Shown here: in pieces, positions 36,779 to 42,917 of the stretch
How positions within the stretch are numbered: the first letter of the stretch is position 1
Layout of the letters: every line of letters begins with the position of its first letter
Assembly: GCA_021775755.1 (NCBI GenBank)
Contig: JAJFHE010000050.1
Span: forward strand, 186,001-250,000
Length of the DNA: 64,000 nt
Source of the DNA: Hyphomicrobiales bacterium
GTDB lineage: Bacteria; Pseudomonadota; Alphaproteobacteria; Rhizobiales; JAJFHB01
Direction: 5' to 3'
Made by a program: the position numbers and the translations under genes
Notes under the pieces: model-generated
Databases searched by the model: none
The model's input: the letters and a program-made list of their open reading frames with translations, nothing else
What the model was told of the DNA's origin: nothing

Positions 36779-37540
36779 TTAGGACGTGGACTCATAAACG
36801 CCCAGCCATAAGCGGATTGCCGCGAGCTTGATGAACGCGAGGAAGTTCTCCGCCAGCTTGTCGTAGCGAGTTGCGATCCGCCTGCAATGCTTGATCCGAT
36901 TGAAGAACCGCTCCACGTGATTGCGGTCTCGGTATAGATGCGGGCTGAAGCAGATCGGGTTCTTGCGATTTCGTTTCGGCGGAATGTTTGCCCACGCTCC
37001 ACGCTCTCGCGCAAGTTCTCTGATTGCATCCGAGTCGTAGGCCCTGTCGGCAAGCAGCATTCCATTGTATCGAAGTTCTGTCAGCAGATCGCCGGCGAGT
37101 AGACTGTCATGTTCGTGGCCGGCGCTGAGCGCCAGTCGGATTGGTAGACCCTTGGCATCGACAACCGCGTGAATCTTCGTTGTCAGTCCGCCTCGTGAAC
37201 GGCCCGTGCAGTTGCTCTCGGATTTGGCAATGCAGCTTGCGTGTTGATGCACCCGGACAATGGACGTGTCGAGCATCTGCACATCGGCGTCACGACTATC
37301 CGTCATGGCAGCGAGGATGTTGTCCCAGATGCCTGCCTTGCGCCATCGATTAAAGCGATTGTAGCAGGTCGTGTACGGCCCATAGCAATCAGGCAGATCG
37401 CGCCATGGTGCCCCTGAGCGTAACACCCAAAAGATGCCATTCAGTACACGCCGGTCGTCAACACGCGGAACACCGCGTGACTTTGCAGGCAGAACAGGGC
37501 AGATAATCGACCATTCAAGGTCCGTAAATTCATAACGCAT
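36779..37540 (-). CDS. IS5 family (IS427-like) transposase, single intact ORF
   Basis: MRYEFTDLEWSIICPVLPAKSRGVPRVDDRRVLNGIFWVLRSGAPWRDLPDCYGPYTTCYNRFNRWRK...LDTSIVRVHQHA...LLADRAYDSD...ERFFNRIKHCRRIATRYDK; ends ...ESTS with its stop inside the left IR. Confidence 0.93.
   Translation of the reverse strand: MRYEFTDLEWSIICPVLPAKSRGVPRVDDRRVLNGIFWVLRSGAPWRDLPDCYGPYTTCYNRFNRWRKAGIWDNILAAMTDSRDADVQMLDTSIVRVHQHASCIAKSESNCTGRSRGGLTTKIHAVVDAKGLPIRLALSAGHEHDSLLAGDLLTELRYNGMLLADRAYDSDAIRELARERGAWANIPPKRNRKNPICFSPHLYRDRNHVERFFNRIKHCRRIATRYDKLAENFLAFIKLAAIRLWLGVYESTS
36780..36800. repeat. Outer left inverted repeat (IS427-like end)
   Basis: TAGGACGTGGACTCATAAACG; its reverse complement matches 41661-41681 at 19/21 positions. 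Confidence 0.8.
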
Positions 37541-37691
37541 GATTCGAAGCTCCTGCGAGCTTGAATCACAATCGTACCTTCGCCGGCAACGAGCTTGCCC
37601 GAACGTCCGGTTTCGGATGCCTTTTCACCGTCAGTTTGACAGGCCGAACAAGGGCATTTTTGACCCTGAGCGGACATCCTGGAAAGGTTGA

Positions 37692-37889
37692 AGCGGCATC
37701 GGTCAGGAGGTTGGTCCTGTCCACAAAGTGATCGAATTGCCGGTTGGCGACCTGGTGACGCATAAGCCGGAGGGGTTTGGCGGCGGCTGGCCGCGGGAAG
37801 ACTGGCGCCTTCTGTTCGGACTGCGGATGTCGTATCTATTGGCGCTCTGGGCAATCAAGACCACAGTCAACAGGACAACGAAGACATGA
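37692..37889 (+). pseudogene. C-terminal remnant of an unidentified gene
   Basis: Open frame ...EVGPVHKVIELPVGDLVTHKPEGFGGGWPREDWRLLFGLRMSYLLALWAIKTTVNRTTKT*, with its TGA overlapping the ATG of the next gene (ATGA); no start of its own after the TGA at 37689. Confidence 0.45.
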
Positions 37890-38947
37890 GCACTGCAGCG
37901 AAGAAAACGGCCTTGGTCGTCGGAGCGACGGGTGTTGTCGGCCGCAACCTCCTGCAGCATCTGCTCGCACTCGAAGATTGGCACGTGATCGCGGTATCTC
38001 GCCGCGCTCCCGATCTAGAGGGCGACTACCGCCACATTCCGGTGGATCTCATGGACGCGGCGGATTGTGCGGACAAGTTCGGACGGGATCTCGGCGTCAC
38101 GCATGTGTTCTACGCAGCTTATGTGGAGATGCCGAGTTGGGCGGAAACGGTAGCACCGAACCTTGCCATGCTGACCAACTTGATGGATGCGGTGGAGGTG
38201 GCGGCGCCCGGTCTGCAGCACGTCAATCTCATGCATGGAACCAAATGGTACGGCAACCATCTGGGCTCCTTCAAGACACCGGCACAAGAAAATGATCCGC
38301 GCCACATGCCGCCGAATTTCTACTATGACCAGCAGGATTTCATTGCCGAGCGTCAGAAGGGCAAGAGCTGGACTTGGTCAACCGCCCGTCCGCACGGCGT
38401 TTGCGGTTTTGCGGTTGGCAATCCAATGAACCTGGTTATGGTGCTTTCGGTCTATGCAACCCTTTCGAAGGCACTCGGTCTGCCGCTTAGGCATCCGGGC
38501 TCTAGGGCGAACGCCCATGCGCTCTATCAGGTGTCGGACACTGCGCTACTCTCCAGAGCGGCCGTTTGGATGTCAACGAACACGGGCTGCGCCAACGAGC
38601 CATTCAATGTCACCAATGGAGATATCTTCCGTTGGGAGGATATGTGGCCCGCCTTCGCCGATTATTTCGACATGAATCTGGCGCCGCCGCAGAAAATCGA
38701 TCTCAGCCACATGATGGCCGACAAGGCTGGATTGTGGCGCGAAATCGCGCAGCAACACGCACTGCAGGACATTGCCTATGAAAGGCTCGTTTCATGGGCT
38801 TACGGAGACTTCGTCTTCACGCCCGAATTCGACATTGTTTCGTCGATGACCAAGGCACGGCAACTCGGATTTCACGACGTGGTCGATTCACGGGAGATGT
38901 TTCTGCGGCTGTTTGATGAACTAAGGGCCAACAGGGTCATTCCATAG
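37886..38947 (+). CDS. SDR-family oxidoreductase, PRISE-like (iridoid synthase / progesterone 5-beta-reductase-like)
   Basis: ALVVGATGVVGRNLLQHLL nucleotide-binding motif; PRISE-type NFYYDQQDFI and TWSTARPHGVCGF. Confidence 0.82.
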   Translation: MSTAAKKTALVVGATGVVGRNLLQHLLALEDWHVIAVSRRAPDLEGDYRHIPVDLMDAADCADKFGRDLGVTHVFYAAYVEMPSWAETVAPNLAMLTNLMDAVEVAAPGLQHVNLMHGTKWYGNHLGSFKTPAQENDPRHMPPNFYYDQQDFIAERQKGKSWTWSTARPHGVCGFAVGNPMNLVMVLSVYATLSKALGLPLRHPGSRANAHALYQVSDTALLSRAAVWMSTNTGCANEPFNVTNGDIFRWEDMWPAFADYFDMNLAPPQKIDLSHMMADKAGLWREIAQQHALQDIAYERLVSWAYGDFVFTPEFDIVSSMTKARQLGFHDVVDSREMFLRLFDELRANRVIP

Positions 38948-39206
38948 CTGACGAGTGGCTTGGCCGGGTAATCGAGAGAGTCTGTTCATGGCAGATTTTG
39001 TTGATAAAGTCATTTTCGCGGGTCGATCAAAAAATCTCAGCCTCACTGGTGAGCGTTTCGGAAATTCGGCTGGGGGGACAGCCGCAACCCCGGTTTCGCC
39101 TTGTATGACCTTGTGAGTATCGCGCGCAGGGAAATAGAAAGTCGTTTTGGGCGCAATCGATTTCTGCCAAGAAATTCGGGCATTGTATACTTGACATAGC
39201 AGAGCC

Positions 39207-39401
39207 ATGAGACCATCTGATTCTAGTGAGCCTGACGAGAAACGAGATTTTGAATTGCCGCCGGATTCACTTGTGCGCGAGATTGCGTCGATGCTTTCGG
39301 CTTGGGAGTGGGAGGAAGACACCTCAACCGCTACCGATCTTGCTCGTCGGATTGTTGGGCTATGTCAACAAGGACGTCCTGAATACCGACGCCATATTTG
39401 A
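39207..39401 (+). CDS. Possible 64-aa passenger ORF, unknown
   Basis: MRPSDSSEPDEKRDFELPPDSLVREIASMLSAWEWEEDTSTATDLARRIVGLCQQ...; immediately inside the left TIR; overlaps the convergent gene 3' end. Confidence 0.3.
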   Translation: MRPSDSSEPDEKRDFELPPDSLVREIASMLSAWEWEEDTSTATDLARRIVGLCQQGRPEYRRHI

Positions 39402-39846
39402 GGGCATATCCAGAAAGCTTCTGGGCCTTGACTGCTGCTTCCAAGATTGACTTTGTGGTGACGCTAACTCTTTTTTGTTTCAAGCCCGTTTTGTTGTGGA
39501 GTAGACGAATAAGCTGAGCATCGCCAGTTTCTTCAGAGTGCTCGATTACAGCCCCGTGGATCATATCGTGGCGAGCTTCAGATGCAGTTTCGATTTCATC
39601 GAGCCAGTCCGCAAGCTGGGCCTGGGTTTCTTCTGGCAGGGGCATACGCTTGAATGCTTTGCGGAGATACTTCAGCTTGCGGCTTAGTGCTCTAGGGGTT
39701 TCATTTTCATACTGCCGGTTGCCAAGCCCGTGGTGGATTACATGAATCATACTATCCAAGCCGAGTTCAAGGTGGGCCCATGATATGGTAAGCCTACCCA
39801 ATGCGGCGAAAAACTCGTTAGCCTGAGGTGAATCGTAGTTAGACAT
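39331..39846 (-). CDS. Passenger protein with HEPN-like Rx4H motif, unknown function
   Basis: MSNYDSPQANEFFAALGRLTISWAHLELGLDSMIHVIHHG...DWLDEIETASEARHDMIHGAVIEHSE; all-helical appearance; R-HDMI-H motif. Family is inference. Confidence 0.7.
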   Translation of the reverse strand: MSNYDSPQANEFFAALGRLTISWAHLELGLDSMIHVIHHGLGNRQYENETPRALSRKLKYLRKAFKRMPLPEETQAQLADWLDEIETASEARHDMIHGAVIEHSEETGDAQLIRLLHNKTGLKQKRVSVTTKSILEAAVKAQKLSGYALKYGVGIQDVLVDIAQQSDEQDR

Positions 39847-40006
39847 GTCAGCCCCCGAAGATAAATTGACTAAAGAAGAAATCGCACAACGGCGCGATGC
39901 AGGTCTTAAGGCACTTCTGAAAATGCCCCCCAAGCCTCACTCTGAGATTGTAGGCAAGGGGAAGGCAAAGGGCAAAGCCGATACGAAGGGGGAGCCCAAC
40001 GAATGA
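39845..40006 (+). CDS. 53-aa passenger protein, unknown
   Basis: MSAPEDKLTKEEIAQRRDAGLKALLKMPPKPHSEIVGKGKAKGKADTKGEPNE; 18 bp upstream of the TM protein gene in the same orientation. Confidence 0.55.
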   Translation: MSAPEDKLTKEEIAQRRDAGLKALLKMPPKPHSEIVGKGKAKGKADTKGEPNE

Positions 40007-40024
40007 TTCCGATGTGATCTCCTA

Positions 40025-40528
40025 ATGGCAGACGATAAAGGCTTGCAAGAGCAAGCTCTGCTTGAACTGTTCAAGTCGGAGCTTGGACACCACGGGAGAT
40101 TAAGTGATGCCTTAATATCGCTTGCCCAGAACACTCTCCGCGTGTCTTTCTTGTTAAATGGCGGCGCGCTGATCGCTGCCCTTTCCGTGTACAGCGCCAA
40201 GGGTGCATCATCAGCACTCCCAATGTGGTCGTTTGGCGTTGCAGCAATATGCTGGACAGTTGGTTTGGTTGCCAGCGCAATAGCCGTTGAACGGGCGAGG
40301 CGTTCCCAACGTGAGTTTCAGGTTCAAGCGAGCAACCAGTTTAGACAAACCGGTCGAGAATTATTGAATTTACCTCTGCTGAAAGAGGAAGATAGCGTCG
40401 AGCCTGTAATCCAACGCGGGTATGAATTTTTGGATCAATCTATGTGTGCTTGGCGCGTGTCGATAGCCGCGTTTGTGGTCGGCGCTGGTGTTGCTATTAT
40501 TTCTCTCTTTTTTGCTGGAGCATCTTGA
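40025..40528 (+). CDS. Passenger membrane protein (about 3 TM), unknown
   Basis: Hydrophobic segments FLLNGGALIAALSVYS, LPMWSFGVAAICWTVGLVASAIA and SIAAFVVGAGVAIISLFFA. Confidence 0.7.
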   Translation: MADDKGLQEQALLELFKSELGHHGRLSDALISLAQNTLRVSFLLNGGALIAALSVYSAKGASSALPMWSFGVAAICWTVGLVASAIAVERARRSQREFQVQASNQFRQTGRELLNLPLLKEEDSVEPVIQRGYEFLDQSMCAWRVSIAAFVVGAGVAIISLFFAGAS

Positions 40529-40545
40529 GGCGTTTCACCTTCTGT

Positions 40546-41466
40546 TTAAGCGTGTGCGGTTTCGTTAATCCGCCGATAAGTCAGGCGCTTGCCAGAGATA
40601 CCTTTGAATGCAACTACTGTGCGTTCTGCGTCAGTGACCTTGCGGTAGTTATAGCGGAAATCAAACTCGCCCAAATAGCGCTTAAGGTGCTGTTGTGAGA
40701 CGTGCTGATAGGTGCCGGTGATGCCGCGCTTGAGAATGCTGAAATAACCCTCGACCGTGTTGGTGTGCCAGAAGCCGCCGCGAACATATTCGTCAATCGA
40801 ATGGTTGACAGTGCCATGACCGGAGAACTCTTTACCGGTGCGTTTGTAGTAACCTGCATCATCGGTCATGAGATAGGACTTGCGGTCAATCTGCGTAACC
40901 AGAACGGTTCTGAGGTTATTGCGGTTCACGTTCGGCAGATGAAACGAGCGCACTTTGCCGTCACGCTCGACGAGCGACACGACAGGCTCTTTGGTCGGAA
41001 TAGGAGCGCCGCGCTTTGCGTTCTTTGCCTTGCCGCCGACATAGGTTTCGTCGGCTTCGATAACCTTGTTCTGTCCGCCAAGTCCGTCAGTGCTGTTTTC
41101 GCGCATCGCTTCACGGACACGGTGCATCATGAACCAAGCCGTTTTGTACGTGACACCCAACATGCGGTGCATCTGGTGAGCGGAAATGCCTTTCTTGCTG
41201 GCATTGATCAGATGAAAGGCCAGAACCCATTTGTGCAAAGGAATGCGGCTACGCTCCAGAACCGTGCCGACTGTCACGGTGAACGCGCCACGGCATGAAT
41301 TGCACTGGTGCAGCCCGGCGCGATGAGATTTGCCCTTGAGCTTGTGGACGTTGTCAGTCTCGCCACAGTGCGGGCAATACGGCCCATCCGGCCACATGAT
41401 GCTTTCGAGATGTTTGCGGGCTGCGGTCTCTTTTGTGAAAATCGGATTTGTGAGATCGAATGACAT
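40546..41466 (-). CDS. IS1595 family (ISXO2-like) transposase
   Basis: N-terminal zinc ribbon CPHCGETDNVHKLKGKSHRAGLHQCNSCRGAFTVTVGT; DDE-type EADETYVGGKAK...LMTDDAGYYK...HTNTVEGYFSILKRGITGTYQHVSQQHLKRYLGEFDFRYN. Confidence 0.95.
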   Translation of the reverse strand: MSFDLTNPIFTKETAARKHLESIMWPDGPYCPHCGETDNVHKLKGKSHRAGLHQCNSCRGAFTVTVGTVLERSRIPLHKWVLAFHLINASKKGISAHQMHRMLGVTYKTAWFMMHRVREAMRENSTDGLGGQNKVIEADETYVGGKAKNAKRGAPIPTKEPVVSLVERDGKVRSFHLPNVNRNNLRTVLVTQIDRKSYLMTDDAGYYKRTGKEFSGHGTVNHSIDEYVRGGFWHTNTVEGYFSILKRGITGTYQHVSQQHLKRYLGEFDFRYNYRKVTDAERTVVAFKGISGKRLTYRRINETAHA

Positions 41467-41660
41467 GGCTTTTTCCCTTGCTATCCCTTATGTGGGAAGG
41501 GTGTCGTGCTATGTCAAGTATATAATGCCCAGAAATTCGACCTCCGAATTTTCCGACTTTATCAACAATATCGGCACATAGCGGAAGTACCACGCACCAC
41601 TCGAAAACGTCTTATGTTGGGTGCTAACCGGACATGCTTCCCAGCGGCGTCAACGGTTCG

Positions 41661-41681
41661 CGTTTATGAGTACACGGCCTA
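41661..41681. repeat. Outer right inverted repeat (IS427-like end)
   Basis: CGTTTATGAGTACACGGCCTA; reverse complement of the left repeat at 36780-36800 with 2 mismatches; TA on both outer edges. Confidence 0.8.
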
Positions 41682-41733
41682 GTTGAAGCCGTTCTTTCAA
41701 CCCGATATTCTAGACATAACCGGGGAGGGACGC

Positions 41734-42359
41734 ATGCCGTTATTAAATTCTGTAATTGACATTTCACACTATCAAAAAGTTTCGAGCCTCAAGAAAGTAA
41801 AAGCAGACGGCATAGTTGGAATTATTCACAAGGCCACTGAAGGTCGTACTTGGACTGACGGAAAATACTACAACCGTTCTCGTTGGGCAGTTGAAGAAAG
41901 AGTGATGTGGGGAGCCTATCATTATGGACTTCGCGGGAACCCCAAACAACAGGTTGATCACTTTCTCTCATTCACCGATCCGGACGAGAAGGTACTTCTA
42001 GTTCTCGACTTTGAAGCGACGTCGCATGCCCCTCAGATGAGGCGCAAAGACGCTGAGGCGTTTGTTGAAAGAGTTCACAAGCTGACGGGTGTCTGGCCCG
42101 GCTTGTACACAGGTCAGAGTTTCATCAACGATACGCTTGGAAACGATACCAGCACATCGCTTGCAAACTGTTGGCTTTGGATCGCACCTACAACACCAAA
42201 AAGCCAAAAGTGCCACCGGCCTGGGACACTTATACAATGTGGCAATACACTGATGGCTCACTTGGTCCCGCACCGAGAAAGGTCAATGGCATCGGACGGT
42301 GCGACCGGGACAAATTCAACGGGTCTCTCGATCAACTCAAACGATTGTGGAACCACTGA
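41734..42359 (+). pseudogene. GH25 lysozyme-like gene with a -1 frameshift near 42180-42205
   Basis: Frame 1: MPLLNSVIDISHYQKVSSLKKVKADGIVGIIHKATEG...LLVLDFEATSHAP...LANCWLWIA; continues in frame 3 as YNTKKPKVPPAWDTYTMWQYTDGSLG...CDRDKFNGSLDQLKRLWNH*. Confidence 0.8.
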
Positions 42360-42377
42360 TGGCTCCGGGACGTTCCT

Positions 42378-42917
42378 TCAGGCAAGCATCGGTTTGCCGA
42401 GTTGCGCCAGTGCGAGTTCGAGGGCGCTGCGCACAGTGAGTTCCCGAATGCCCGAACGACCCTTGTCTTCCGAAAACCAACACTTCAAGTGAAGCGTTGC
42501 CTGTTCGCGGCGGGCGCAGGCGATGTGGACGAGGCCGACGGGTTTATCCTTTGTGCCGCCACCCGGTCCCGCAACGCCGGTGACCGCAATTGCGAGATCG
42601 CAACCGCTTACTTCGCGGGCGCCTTCCGCCATGGCACGCGCCACCTGCTCGCTGACGGCACCACGTTCTTCCAGCAGGTTTCGCGGCACGCGCAGCCAAG
42701 TTTCCTTGGCACCGTTGGAATAGGTCACAAACCCGCAAGACAGGACATCCGACGAGCCGGCTATTTCGGTGAGGCACGCTGAAATGAGGCCGCCGGTACA
42801 TGATTCCGCAGTAGCCAGCGTATGGCCGAGTTCACGGCACCGGTCCAGTACCGCTTCGGCAAGTTTCAGGTCTCGGGGCGTAAACACTGTTCCCTCCGTC
42901 AAATGTGCTGCGGACAT
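42378..42917 (-). CDS. CinA-family nicotinamide-nucleotide amidohydrolase
   Basis: LATAESCTGGLISACLTEIAGSSDVLSCGFVTYSNGAKE...AVTGVAGPGGGTKDKPVGLVH. Confidence 0.94.
   Translation of the reverse strand: MSAAHLTEGTVFTPRDLKLAEAVLDRCRELGHTLATAESCTGGLISACLTEIAGSSDVLSCGFVTYSNGAKETWLRVPRNLLEERGAVSEQVARAMAEGAREVSGCDLAIAVTGVAGPGGGTKDKPVGLVHIACARREQATLHLKCWFSEDKGRSGIRELTVRSALELALAQLGKPMLA

Larger units (their letters stand above)
39178..41530. mobile_element. Complete IS1595-family (ISXO2-like) element with passenger genes, 2353 bp
   Basis: Left end GGGCATTGTATACTTGACATAGCA; right end reverse-complements to GGGCATTATATACTTGACATAGCA (one mismatch in 24). Flanked by a perfect 8-bp direct repeat AGAAATTC at 39170-39177 and 41531-41538. 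Encodes an IS1595-type transposase. Confidence 0.95.

Noticed and set aside
36781-37680. Simple 900-bp IS5-like element ending at 37680 (AGGACGTGGACTCA vs AGGATGTCCGCTCA)
   Set aside because: Only 10/14 matching bases at the right end, much weaker than the 19/21 match at 41661-41681, and the segment looks like another repeat type; kept as an alternative only.
37441-37854. 137-aa minus-strand ORF
   Set aside because: Overlaps the transposase start and includes repeat-like sequence; looks spurious.
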